Assembly (NCBI GenBank): GCA_964503275.1
Contig: CAZCZO010000003.1
Coordinates: 124,001-188,000 of the forward strand
Direction: 5' to 3'
Source of the DNA: DASRAP01 sp964503275
Lineage (GTDB): Bacteria; Gemmatimonadota; Gemmatimonadetes; Gemmatimonadales; Gemmatimonadaceae
DNA length: 64,000 nt
Shown here: piece by piece, positions 1 to 7,742 of the stretch
Layout of the letters: each line of letters opens with the position of its first letter
Numbering within the stretch: the first letter of the stretch is position 1
Made by a program: the position numbers and the translations under genes
Notes under the pieces: model-generated
What the model was told of the DNA's origin: nothing
Seen by the model: the letters and a program-made list of their open reading frames with translations, nothing else
Databases searched by the model: none

Positions 1-1
1 C

Positions 2-73
2 GAGGCGATCGAGGCGACGGGTGTGCCGGTACGTGCGCTGGTGACACGGAGCGCGCTGCTGGCGGCGCTGTGA
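2..73 (+). CDS. C-terminal fragment of a CDS cut by the left window edge
   Basis: A reading frame is open from the first bases to a TGA at 71-73 and encodes 23 residues ending RSALLAAL. It stops five bases before the convergent AraC-type gene on the other strand. The tail (VPVRALVTRSALLAAL) resembles the C-terminus of type I phosphoribosyltransferases such as PyrE, but 23 residues are too few to assign a family. It is reported only as a probable gene end, with no function claimed. Confidence 0.35.
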   Translation, partial: EAIEATGVPVRALVTRSALLAAL

Positions 74-77
74 GTGC

Positions 78-944
78 CTAGAGGCCCGGCGCGAGGGGAC
101 GCAATTTCCCGAGCGGCGTGCGATACGGATGCACCAGCTCCTGGCGCATCCGTTCGAGCATGCCCTCCCCATCGTAGCGCTGCCGGAACGTGGTGGCGCT
201 GATCCCGAGCAACGAGCGCACATGGCGTCCGAAGCTCTGGGGCGACGAGTACTCGAGCGTGGTCGCGACCGTCGCGATCGAGAGCCCGGAGTTCTCAAGC
301 AGGCGGGCGGCGCGCGTGAGCCGGGCGTAGGCCAAGTAGTTCTTCGGCGTCGGGAGCTGCAACCGCAGGAACCGACTCATCAGCGTCGACGGCACGACGC
401 CGAACTGGCGGCAGAGCGCACGGACGTTGCCGGTCCGCCCCGCACTGCGAATGAGGGTCTCGAAGAACAGCCAGCAGTCGTCGGAGACATGCGACAGGTC
501 GATGGCGAGGCGCGCCAGCGCCAGCCGCTCGATGTCCGCGATCGCCTCGGTCCGCAGCGCGTCGCGCAGCTCACGCCAACCCGCGGTCGATCGCACATCG
601 ACCAGCGTGCGCACCCCGCAACGGCCCAAGGCGAGGATCGACCGGGCTGCCTGCGTGTCGCTGGTCGTGAGCAAGGCCACCGCTGCCGCCTGCGGGAACT
701 CGCGGACCATCGCAGTCAGGCGAGGGACCTCGGACGTGCCACAGCAGGACGCCGATAGCAGCAGCGCCGAGGCGCGACGCTCGCGGATGTCCCGCACCGC
801 GTCATCCAGTGACTCGCGATGCAGGGCGCGATAGCAGCCGTCGCCGGCGGCGTCGACCGAGGAGCGCTCCTGCGGAGCGAGCACGGTCGTCACGACAGGA
901 TAGGAGCGGACGGACAACGCTGAACGGGGGGTGTTGGAGGGCAT
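78..944 (-). CDS. AraC-type HTH regulator with pseudo-receiver N-terminus
   Basis: About 288 residues. The C-terminal third is an AraC-type DNA-binding domain: LTRAARLLENSGLSIATVATTLEYSSPQSFGRH contains the second helix-turn-helix and the usual Sxxxxxxxxxx-G-xxxxxxR ending (GISATTFRQRY). The N-terminal half alternates strands and helices like a response-regulator receiver, but the strand normally carrying the phospho-accepting Asp reads SALLLSASCC, so it is probably a phosphorylation-independent pseudo-receiver. I start at the ATG giving MPSNTPRS rather than an upstream in-frame start 15 codons earlier. A second protein of the same architecture lies at 37.5-38.3 kb. The target is unknown. The gene is divergent from the RNase P RNA. 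Confidence 0.8.
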   Translation of the reverse strand: MPSNTPRSALSVRSYPVVTTVLAPQERSSVDAAGDGCYRALHRESLDDAVRDIRERRASALLLSASCCGTSEVPRLTAMVREFPQAAAVALLTTSDTQAARSILALGRCGVRTLVDVRSTAGWRELRDALRTEAIADIERLALARLAIDLSHVSDDCWLFFETLIRSAGRTGNVRALCRQFGVVPSTLMSRFLRLQLPTPKNYLAYARLTRAARLLENSGLSIATVATTLEYSSPQSFGRHVRSLLGISATTFRQRYDGEGMLERMRQELVHPYRTPLGKLRPLAPGL

Positions 945-1049
945 TGTGGCGGCTCGGGGTGTGAGGACAAGACGACGATGCGCATCCACGTCACTTGCCC
1001 GTCACCGCCACTGACGCGACAGCGCACCCCCTGAAGCCCGCCAGTCGAG

Positions 1050-1055
1050 TATATT
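1050..1055 (+). promoter_or_regulatory. Probable -10 element of rnpB
   Basis: TATATT matches the sigma-70 -10 consensus at five of six positions and ends 8 bases before the predicted RNA 5' end at 1064. No convincing -35 hexamer is visible at 16-18 bp spacing. The same hexamer sits at nearly the same distance from the mature 5' end of tRNA-Phe. Confidence 0.5.
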
Positions 1056-1063
1056 CCAATGTG

Positions 1064-1442
1064 AAGGGTCGATCGGTCGGACGGTCGCGTCGGGGGTGGT
1101 TCTCCCCGCCGAGGAACGTCCGGGCTCCAAGGACAGACTGCCAGGTAACACCTGGGCACGGACCTCCGTGACGGACAGGGCCACAGAGAACAGACCGCCT
1201 CGACGCTCGCGTCGGGGTAAGGGTGAAACGGTGGGGTAAGAGCCCACCGCGTGTCCGGTAACGGGCACGGCACGGTAAACCCCAGTCGGAGCAAGGCCAA
1301 ATAAGCGGTGAGACGTCGTCCTCGTCGATCAAGACACCGCGGGTAGGCTGCTAGAGGGGCTGGGTGACCATCCTCCGAGAGAAATGACCGTCCGAAGCCA
1401 CTTCGCTTCGACAGGACCCGGCGTACAGACCGGTCGCCCCTT
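1064..1442 (+). ncRNA. rnpB: RNase P RNA, bacterial type A
   Basis: This is the catalytic RNA of RNase P, which removes 5' leaders from pre-tRNAs together with RnpA (encoded at 5.4 kb). Conserved blocks appear in order: GAGGAACGTCCGGGCTCC near 1110-1127, ACAGACTGCCAGGTAAC, the GACAGGGCCACAGAGAACAG core, GGGTAAGGGTGAAACGGTGGG, GTAAACCCC, GGAGCAAGGCCAAATA, and the 3' CCACTTCGCTTCGACAGGACCCGG block. The ends (1064-1077 and 1429-1442) pair almost perfectly as helix P1, fixing both termini. Length is about 379 nt against 377 in Escherichia coli. The longest open frame downstream overlaps the last 60 bases, so that protein start must lie further in. Confidence 0.95.
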
Positions 1443-1464
1443 CACCCCGCGCCTGATCACCCTG

Positions 1465-2289
1465 ATGATCGGCGCGGGGATCCTGTCACTGCTCGGCTGC
1501 GCCCCGAGGACCGCGCCGTCCGGACTTCCGGCGCCGGGTACGGCCGCGCCCGCCATCGTGGCGCCTCCCACCCCCGCGACCCGCGCCATCGCGACCCCAG
1601 TGACCGGGGCGCGATACACGCTCCAGAACGCCGCGATCGTGCAGATCAGCGCCGACACGATGCTTCGTGTGGACACGCTGACCTCGCGAAGCATCCTCCG
1701 CGCGACGCCTCAGGGCACCGTGTTCGTCGTGGTCGTGGATTCGCACGCGGTCGCGGGCGGTGGGGCCCCGCCGCGGCTACTGGCGACGGATCTCCGCAGC
1801 GTGGCACGTCGCAGCGACAACGTGGGCTGGGAGTTCGTGGGCCTCGGCGAACCCTGCGCGTCCCCCGCCAGCGCCATCATGGATGGCACCCGCGACCTGT
1901 GGGTGCGCTGGCCCGCCCAGGTGCAGCGCGGGACGGAATGGCGCGACACCAGCCGCGTCGCACTGTGCCGCGACGGGATCCCACTGACGATGCTCGTAGA
2001 GCGCAGCTACCGGGTGGACGACCTGCCCGCCGATCCCGACTCGCCCGTCGTCCTCACGCGGCGCTCCGTGGTGTCGATGCAGGGGCGTGGCCTGCTCCGC
2101 GCCGATCCCACCGAGATCGTCGGACAGGGGACGGGTGTGGCCACCATGTACCTCGTCGCCGCGTCCGGATGGATCGACTCGCTGCGCACGGAGAGTCTCT
2201 TGGCGATCGAGGTGCGCGGCACGACGCGGACGCAACGCATCACCCAGCAGAGCCAGGGCACCATACAGCGCACGCCGGAACGACCCTGA
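1465..2289 (+). CDS. Putative lipoprotein of unknown function
   Basis: About 274 residues. The start used gives MIGAGILSLLGCAPR, a short lipoprotein signal with the lipobox LLGC. An upstream in-frame ATG at 1384 would put the N-terminus inside the RNase P RNA and is rejected; a CTG at 1453 is possible. A Pro/Ala/Thr-rich linker follows the Cys, then a mostly beta-strand body with no motif I recognise. The gene is 22 bases downstream of rnpB and convergent with dnaN. Most likely it is anchored in a membrane on the periplasmic side. I cannot assign a function. Confidence 0.7.
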   Translation: MIGAGILSLLGCAPRTAPSGLPAPGTAAPAIVAPPTPATRAIATPVTGARYTLQNAAIVQISADTMLRVDTLTSRSILRATPQGTVFVVVVDSHAVAGGGAPPRLLATDLRSVARRSDNVGWEFVGLGEPCASPASAIMDGTRDLWVRWPAQVQRGTEWRDTSRVALCRDGIPLTMLVERSYRVDDLPADPDSPVVLTRRSVVSMQGRGLLRADPTEIVGQGTGVATMYLVAASGWIDSLRTESLLAIEVRGTTRTQRITQQSQGTIQRTPERP

Positions 2290-2348
2290 CGTCGCCCCGG
2301 CGTGCGGTGTCTCGGCAGGCGGTCGCGGACCCCGCCGGGTGGATGGGA

Positions 2349-3458
2349 TCAGTCGACCAAGCGCAGCGGCATGAGGAGACACAGATACTGTGCCGTGCTG
2401 TCCCAGCCTTCGGGCTCGATCGTCGCCGCACGTTCGGGCGCCTTGAAGGTGAGCTTGAGCTCATCGGTGGGCAGATACCGGAGCATCTCCAACAGGTACG
2501 ACGCGTTGAACCCGATGTCGAGCGGATCCCCGGTGTAGCGCACGGGCAACTCGTCCTGGGCCTCACCGAGGTCTGGGGTGTTCACGCTGAACTTGACCAT
2601 GCCCGCATTGATCGACAGGCGGATGCGATGGGTCTGGTCGGACGCGACGATGCTCATGCGCTTGAGGGCGCTCGCGAACGCGACCTTGTCCACGTACGCG
2701 ATGCGATCGTTGTCGCGCGGGATGACCTGATCGTGGTTGGGATACGGTCCCTCGATGAGCCGCGTGTACACCACGGTCACCGGCGAGCGGAATGCGAGAT
2801 GGTTGTCGCCGCGGGCGATCTCCAGCTCCTCCTCGGCCGGGAAGAGCCGACGGATCTGCTCGAGCGCCTTCGGCGGCACGATGAGGTCGGCGGTCATGGT
2901 CCCGCCGCTCGTGGGCAACTCCATCTTGGCCAGGCGATGCCCGTTGGTCGCGACCATGCGCATGCGCTCCGGCCGCAGCTCCCAGAGGACGCCGTTGAGG
3001 ATCGGCCGGCTCTCTTCGGTGCTCGCCGCGAAGGCGACGTGCGTGATGAGCTGCTGCAGCTCACTCGACGGAATGCGCCAGGACTGATCGAAGCGCACCG
3101 TCGGTGGGGCCGGGAACTCACTCTTCGGCAAGCCGAGGAGCTTGAACTTCGAGCGGCCACATTCGACGGTCGCGCGTTGCTCGCCCTGCGCCGCGATCTT
3201 CACGGGCGAGGGTGGCAGTTCGCGCGCGATCTCGGCGAGCTTCTTGGCGGGCACGGTGATGGAGCCCGGCGCCTCGACATCGGCGCTGACTTCCGTGCTC
3301 ACGGCGATATCGAGATCCGTGCCGGAGAGTCGAATCCCCCGATCGGTGGTCTCGATCAGGATGTTCGCGAGGACCGGCAACGTGGTCTTCGATGGGATCA
3401 CCGCGGCGACCGCGGCGAGTCCTTCCTGCAGTTTTTCGCGAGAGATGGTGAAGCGCAT
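2349..3458 (-). CDS. dnaN: DNA polymerase III beta sliding clamp
   Basis: 369 residues, the usual length for the ring-forming processivity clamp of replicative DNA polymerase. The N-terminus MRFTISREKLQEGLAAVAAVIPSKTTLPVLANI and the ISGTDLDI-type segment are characteristic. The middle domain contains SRPILNGVLWEL and ATNGHRLA, and the C-terminus ends in the PMRL-like tail LLMPLRLVD, which forms part of the protein-binding pocket. It follows dnaA on the same strand after a 246-bp gap, the standard dnaA-dnaN order. It converges on the lipoprotein gene to the left. Confidence 0.97.
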   Translation of the reverse strand: MRFTISREKLQEGLAAVAAVIPSKTTLPVLANILIETTDRGIRLSGTDLDIAVSTEVSADVEAPGSITVPAKKLAEIARELPPSPVKIAAQGEQRATVECGRSKFKLLGLPKSEFPAPPTVRFDQSWRIPSSELQQLITHVAFAASTEESRPILNGVLWELRPERMRMVATNGHRLAKMELPTSGGTMTADLIVPPKALEQIRRLFPAEEELEIARGDNHLAFRSPVTVVYTRLIEGPYPNHDQVIPRDNDRIAYVDKVAFASALKRMSIVASDQTHRIRLSINAGMVKFSVNTPDLGEAQDELPVRYTGDPLDIGFNASYLLEMLRYLPTDELKLTFKAPERAATIEPEGWDSTAQYLCLLMPLRLVD

Positions 3459-3704
3459 GCGCGATGCGGTGTGGGCGCGTCCAGGCCTGTGATGGTCAGA
3501 GAGTTGTCAGACCCAGAAGAACCGGCAGAAGTAATAGTAATGTGGAGTGCGTGGACAAACGCTGGAAGTGCAAGTGCCGAAAGATGATACTGCCCGCGAT
3601 CGTCTGTTGACGGACTGTGGGAATCGTGTGGGAACCCGTACTTGTCCCCACCCCTGCACTGCGGCGCCGTGGCATGCCGTGTACGGCTGGGGAGAACCGG
3701 TCGG
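3459..3704. other. dnaN-dnaA intergenic region, candidate oriC
   Basis: This 246-bp gap has no open frame of interest. It holds several degenerate DnaA-box-like 9-mers: CGTGGACAA at 3550-3558, TGTGGGAAT at 3616-3624, TGTGGGAAC shortly after, and TTGTCCCCA at 3642-3650, each with about two or three differences from TTATCCACA or its complement. A short A/T-rich stretch (AGTAATAGTAATG) lies near 3530-3541. Its position between dnaA and dnaN matches oriC in many bacteria. No box is perfect, so the call is tentative; the dnaA-rpmH gap is the alternative. Confidence 0.35.
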
Positions 3705-5090
3705 TCAATGGGGAGAACCCAGGCGTTTCCGCAGGCTTTCCACACGATCTTTGAACATCGGGTCTTCCTGGAGCATTTCCTCGACGCGCTCCAGGGAGTG
3801 GATCACCGTCGAGTGATCCCGGTTGCCGAAGGCCGCCCCGATCTCCACCAGTTGCAGGCCGGTGATCTGCCGGAGCAGGTACATGGCCGCCTGCCGGGGG
3901 ACGGTCAGGGTCTTGGTGCGGGTCTTGGAGCGCAGACCGTCGACGGTGACGCCCCACTCGGCCGCCACGGCCTGCTGGATGCCCGTGACCAGGGTGTCGG
4001 TGGCCAGATCGTTGCCGCCGTCGTCGGCGTGGCGGAGCTTGTCGCGCAGGGCCTCGCGGGCCAGCCCGAGCGTGATCGCCGACCGTTTGAGCGAGGCGTA
4101 GGCCAGCAGCTTGAGGATCGAACCCTCGAGTTCCCGGACGTTCGTCCGCACATGCTCGGCGATGAAGCGGATGACGTCATCACTGATGGTGTGCTCGAGG
4201 TGGTCGACCTGGGCCTTTTGCCGCAGGATGGCGATGCGGTGCTCGAGGTCCGGGATGGCGATATCGGTGACCATTCCCCAGGCGAAGCGCGACACAAGCC
4301 GTTGCTCGAGGCGCGGGATCTCGTCGGGGGGGCGGTCCGAGGTGAGGACGATCTGCCGGCCGGCCTCGTACAGCGCGTTGAAGGTATGGAAGAACTCCTC
4401 CTGCGTCTGTTCGCCTCTCGCAATGAAGTGGACGTCGTCGACGAGCAGGAGGTCGGTCTCGCGGTATTGCCGGCGGAAGAGATGCGTGGTCCGCTGGTTG
4501 ATGGCCGAGATCAGTTCGTTCATGAACTGTTCGGCGGAGATGTAGACGATGCGCAGGGTGGGGTCGCGCAGCAGGATCTCATGGGCGACGCCCTGCATGA
4601 GGTGCGTCTTGCCGAGTCCGGTGGGTCCGTAGATGAAGAGCGGATTGTAGGCGGACCCGGGCTGCTGGGCGACGGCGGCGGCAGCGGCGGCGGCGAGCTC
4701 GTTGGACTTGCCGATGACGAAGTTGTCGAACGTGTATCGCGGAGATAGTGCCGCGATGTTGGCTGGCTTCTGTTGCTCAGCTGGCGCTTCTTTGGGCGTC
4801 CGTTCGACGAACAGATCCATCTGTGCCCGCTTGACCCGCTCCGCCTGGACGCGGAACAGTATGCGGATGGGGTGCCCCAGGGCGATCGGCGCGAGGCCCT
4901 CGAGGACGGCCCCGTGCTTCTGCTCGTTCCACTCCACCGAGAATTGGTCCGGCGCGGTCACGGTGAGCGTGTGATCCACCAGCGTGTCGGCGGTCAACGG
5001 GGCCAGCCATGTGGTCACCACCTGTTCCGGCAGCTCGCTCTTGGCGCGGTCGAGCAGTCGGGTCCAGGCTTCGGATGCGGTCAGGGACAT
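3705..5090 (-). CDS. dnaA: Chromosomal replication initiator DnaA
   Basis: 461 residues, normal length. It is an AAA+ ATPase that binds DnaA boxes and melts oriC. Domain I spans roughly residues 1-90 and a short linker follows. The AAA+ core starts at TFDNFVIGKSNELA, with Walker A GPTGLGKT at 155-162, Walker B LLLVDDVHF near 210 and a sensor region around LTSDRPP. Domain IV carries the DNA-binding signature with GNRDHSTVIHSLERVEEML near the C-terminus. It is transcribed leftward ahead of dnaN. The upstream promoter overlaps a DnaA-box-like site, so autoregulation is likely. Confidence 0.98.
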   Translation of the reverse strand: MSLTASEAWTRLLDRAKSELPEQVVTTWLAPLTADTLVDHTLTVTAPDQFSVEWNEQKHGAVLEGLAPIALGHPIRILFRVQAERVKRAQMDLFVERTPKEAPAEQQKPANIAALSPRYTFDNFVIGKSNELAAAAAAAVAQQPGSAYNPLFIYGPTGLGKTHLMQGVAHEILLRDPTLRIVYISAEQFMNELISAINQRTTHLFRRQYRETDLLLVDDVHFIARGEQTQEEFFHTFNALYEAGRQIVLTSDRPPDEIPRLEQRLVSRFAWGMVTDIAIPDLEHRIAILRQKAQVDHLEHTISDDVIRFIAEHVRTNVRELEGSILKLLAYASLKRSAITLGLAREALRDKLRHADDGGNDLATDTLVTGIQQAVAAEWGVTVDGLRSKTRTKTLTVPRQAAMYLLRQITGLQLVEIGAAFGNRDHSTVIHSLERVEEMLQEDPMFKDRVESLRKRLGSPH

Positions 5091-5128
5091 CAGCGTGCGA
5101 TCGGGCCAGAATTGGGGACAGGGGGGGG

Positions 5129-5157
5129 ATGCTACGCCCGCCGTGTGGAAAAGTCAA
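5129..5157 (-). promoter_or_regulatory. dnaA promoter with embedded DnaA box
   Basis: On the minus strand TTGACT and TAGCAT are separated by exactly 17 bases, a good sigma-70 promoter about 40 bases upstream of the dnaA start. The spacer contains TTTTCCACA (plus-strand 5144-5152), one mismatch from the TTATCCACA box. DnaA bound there would block the promoter. Confidence 0.6.
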
Positions 5158-5198
5158 CGTGACACGGCGCTGTCTGGGTCGTCAGCTACCAGCGAGAC

Positions 5199-5227
5199 TT
5201 GAACCATCTCCAAGACTGGTTTACGTT
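5199..5227 (+). promoter_or_regulatory. Probable promoter of the rpmH-rnpA-yidD-yidC-mnmE operon
   Basis: TTGAAC at 5199-5204 and TACGTT at 5222-5227 are spaced by 17 bases, about 50 bases upstream of rpmH in the gap divergent from dnaA. Confidence 0.45.
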
Positions 5228-5275
5228 TAGCGGTCTATCCCTCACGAAAATCAAACGCAGTTCCTGGAGTCTTAG

Positions 5276-5440
5276 ATGGGCAAGCCGACGTATCGTCCGC
5301 GCAACAAGCGCCGCATTCGCACGCATGGCTTCCGTGCGCGGATGGAGACCAAGTGGGGCCGCGAGGTGCTGAGCCGCCGCCGCAAGAAGGGCCGGAAGCG
5401 CCTGACGGTGAAGCTCCCGTCGAAGTACGCTGGCGCCTGA
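5276..5440 (+). CDS. rpmH: 50S ribosomal protein bL34
   Basis: 54 residues: MGKPTYRPRNKRRIRTHGFRA at the start and RRRKKGRKRLTV near the end are unmistakable for bL34. It is longer than the usual 44-47 residues because of the tail KLPSKYAGA. It opens the rightward rpmH-rnpA-yidD-yidC-mnmE operon, divergent from dnaA. Its 3' end overlaps the open frame of rnpA, whose start probably lies inside it. Confidence 0.97.
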   Translation: MGKPTYRPRNKRRIRTHGFRARMETKWGREVLSRRRKKGRKRLTVKLPSKYAGA

Positions 5441-5783
5441 GTCGGAGCGCTTTCCTCGGCGTGCGCGCCTGACGCGCGCCGAGGATTTCCAGCGCGTGCG
5501 CCAGCTCGGCGCACGGCTGCGCGTCCCCTCGCTCGATGTCCGCGTCCTGCCGTCCGCGCTGCCGTATGCGCGCATCGGCATCGTGGTCCCCAAGTACGGA
5601 GCGACGTCGGTGCAACGCAACCTCATCAAACGCCGTCTCCGCGAGTTGGCGCGCCGCGAGCTCTTGCCGGTGCTGCCGCCGCGCGATGTCGTCCTCTGGG
5701 CGACGCCCGCGACCTACCGCAGCGACTTCGAGACGTTGCGGGCTTCGGTGCGGCGCGCGTGCGCCGCGATGACCGTTCCGTGA
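5430..5783 (+). CDS. rnpA: Ribonuclease P protein component
   Basis: The protein subunit of RNase P, partner of the rnpB RNA found 4 kb away. The N-terminal RRARLTRAEDFQRVRQLGAR and the RNR-like segment NLIKRRLRELAR with the preceding IGIVVPKYGATSVQR identify the family. The frame lacks ATG near its beginning. GTG at 5496 would cut off the conserved LTRAEDFQRV segment, so I take the CTG at 5430, which overlaps the rpmH stop by 11 bases and gives 117 residues; CTG at 5469 is another possibility. The start is therefore uncertain although the gene is not. It overlaps yidD by 4 bases. Confidence 0.9.
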   Translation: MAPESERFPRRARLTRAEDFQRVRQLGARLRVPSLDVRVLPSALPYARIGIVVPKYGATSVQRNLIKRRLRELARRELLPVLPPRDVVLWATPATYRSDFETLRASVRRACAAMTVP

Positions 5784-6007
5784 TCCGCGCTGCCGCACAG
5801 TGGTGCTTCATCCTCATCGTGCGCGGCTACCAGGTGATCCTCGGTCCGCTGCTGCCAGCGGCATGTCGCTACGTTCCAAGTTGTTCCGTCTATGCCATCG
5901 AGGCCCTCGAACGACACGGGCCCTGGCGGGGCGGACTGCTGGCGGTGCGGCGCATCCTGCGCTGTCACCCCTTTCGCCCGGGTGGCTACGACCCGGTCCC
6001 TGACTAG
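5780..6007 (+). CDS. yidD: Membrane protein insertion efficiency factor YidD
   Basis: 75 residues with the family hallmark: GYQVILGPLLPAACRYVPSCSVYAIEAL followed by the basic HPFRPGGYDPVP tail. YidD is a small amphipathic protein at the inner face of the membrane that assists YidC. I start at GTG 5780, which gives a 4-base GTGA overlap with rnpA; an in-frame GTG at 5759 is the alternative. It lies 15 bases ahead of yidC in the conserved order rpmH-rnpA-yidD-yidC. Confidence 0.93.
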   Translation: MIRAAAQWCFILIVRGYQVILGPLLPAACRYVPSCSVYAIEALERHGPWRGGLLAVRRILRCHPFRPGGYDPVPD

Positions 6008-6022
6008 AGAATCCCGCCTGCT

Positions 6023-7732
6023 ATGGATCGGCGTTTCTTCACTGCGTTGATGCTCACCGGGGCCGTCGTCCTGTTGACGCCCCTGTTCTTTTCGACCGCG
6101 CCGGTGACGCCGCCGCCCGGGGCCGACACTGCGGTCGTCAGCCCTGGGCCGTCGTCCCCGGCCAGTACCCCGATGCCGGCGGCCGGTGCGGCCACCGCGC
6201 CCACGCAGGGCGAGGTGGCCACGCTCCGCGCCGACACCAGCTTCGCGCCGGAGATGGTGGTCACCGAGGACACGATCACGACGCCGACTTCGGTGCTGCG
6301 GTTCTCGAACGCCGGGGGCGCGCTGGTCGGGGCGTCGTTCCGGGGCTACCGCTCGCTCGACGATTCGACCAGCAGCGTGGAGTTGGCCCGCAGTGGCGAG
6401 GCCTTGCTGCGATTCCGCATCCAGGCGGGCGGCGATGCGCTGGCGATCGACAACACCGTGCTCGAGCGCGTCGCCGACGGCCCACCCAACGGCGTCGCCT
6501 ACCGGGGCGTGGTGCGCGGCGTGCCCGTCTCGGTGCGGTGGTCCTTCGCGCCGGACAGCTATACCGTCAAGATCGGTGGTGAGCGGCAATCGATCGGGTA
6601 TGTCGGCACTGTCACGGTGTCGGCGGAGGGGCTCGCGCCGGGCAGCTTCTTGTTGGTGGATCTGCCGCGGGGGTTCCAGACCTCGGAGTCCGATTCGCTC
6701 ACCGATTACCAGCACTTGGCCTACGCCTACAAGCCGGTCGCGGCCGGCGCGGATCTGATCCGCTTCGGATCGCTGGATCCCGGTGAGCGCGAGGTGGTCC
6801 GTGGCCCGCTGACCTGGGCCGTGGCGAAGAGCAAGTACTTCCTGGTCGGCGTCCTCAGCACCGGCACGAGCGACGGGTTCGCCGAGCTGCAAGCGACCGG
6901 ACAGCCGAAGAACGGCAAGCTGACCACCAACGGGGCCGCGACGGTCGTGGTGCCGCTGGTGAACGGCAGTGCCACGCTGGAGACCTACGTGGGTCCGCAG
7001 GAGTGGCGCCGCCTGGTGGCCATGGGGCGTGAGTTCGAGAGCGCGAATCCCTACGGCGGCTTCATGCAGGGCGTGATCCAGCCCTTCGCGACCATCGTGA
7101 TGCGCATCCTGCTGTGGATGAAGGACACGCTGGAGCTGCCCTATGGCTGGACGCTGATCGCCTTCGGGTTCTTGATCCGCATCGTGCTCTGGCCGCTCAA
7201 TCAGACGGCCATGCGCTCGAGTCTCAAGATGCAGATGGTGCAGCCCGAGATGGCGGCCGTCCAGAAGAAGTACAAGAACGATCCCAAGAAGCTGCAAACC
7301 GAGATGATGAAGGTGTACCAGGAGCACGGGATGAGTCCTTTCAGCGCCCTCAGTGGGTGCTTGCCGATGCTCATCCCGATGCCGGTGCTCTTCGCGTTGT
7401 TCTTCGTGTTCCAGAACACGATCGAGTTCCGCGGCGTGGAGTTCCTCTGGTTGGCGGACATCTCGCAGAAGGATCCGCTGTACATCCTGCCGGTGTTGAT
7501 GGCGGTGTCGATGTACCTGCTGAGCTGGATCGGCATGCGCAACGCGCCGCCGAACCCGCAGGCGAAGATCATGCTGTACGTGCTGCCGCTGATGATGTTG
7601 TTCTTCCTGTTCAACTTCGCCGCGGGGCTCAATCTGTACTACGCCGCGCAGAACATCGCGGCCCTGCCGCAGCAGTGGTTGATCGCGAATGAGCGCGCCA
7701 AGCTCGCCAAGGCCAAGGTCAAGCCGGCCTGA
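6023..7732 (+). CDS. yidC: Membrane protein insertase YidC
   Basis: 569 residues, Gram-negative type. An N-terminal membrane anchor (residues about 6-25, MLTGAVVLLTPLFF) is followed by a Pro/Ala-rich linker and a large periplasmic beta-supersandwich domain to about residue 330. The conserved five-helix insertase core fills the C-terminal 200 residues, including WPLNQTAMRSSLKMQ with the essential Arg and the coiled-coil PEMAAVQKKYKNDPKKLQTE hairpin. The C-terminus is short and basic (KLAKAKVKPA). It inserts inner-membrane proteins alone or with SecYEG. It sits between yidD and mnmE. Confidence 0.97.
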   Translation: MDRRFFTALMLTGAVVLLTPLFFSTAPVTPPPGADTAVVSPGPSSPASTPMPAAGAATAPTQGEVATLRADTSFAPEMVVTEDTITTPTSVLRFSNAGGALVGASFRGYRSLDDSTSSVELARSGEALLRFRIQAGGDALAIDNTVLERVADGPPNGVAYRGVVRGVPVSVRWSFAPDSYTVKIGGERQSIGYVGTVTVSAEGLAPGSFLLVDLPRGFQTSESDSLTDYQHLAYAYKPVAAGADLIRFGSLDPGEREVVRGPLTWAVAKSKYFLVGVLSTGTSDGFAELQATGQPKNGKLTTNGAATVVVPLVNGSATLETYVGPQEWRRLVAMGREFESANPYGGFMQGVIQPFATIVMRILLWMKDTLELPYGWTLIAFGFLIRIVLWPLNQTAMRSSLKMQMVQPEMAAVQKKYKNDPKKLQTEMMKVYQEHGMSPFSALSGCLPMLIPMPVLFALFFVFQNTIEFRGVEFLWLADISQKDPLYILPVLMAVSMYLLSWIGMRNAPPNPQAKIMLYVLPLMMLFFLFNFAAGLNLYYAAQNIAALPQQWLIANERAKLAKAKVKPA

Positions 7733-7742
7733 CGCGCGGGCG

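Noticed and set aside
890..1332. Minus-strand open frames over the RNase P RNA
   Set aside because: They cover conserved structural RNA and show no protein-like features.
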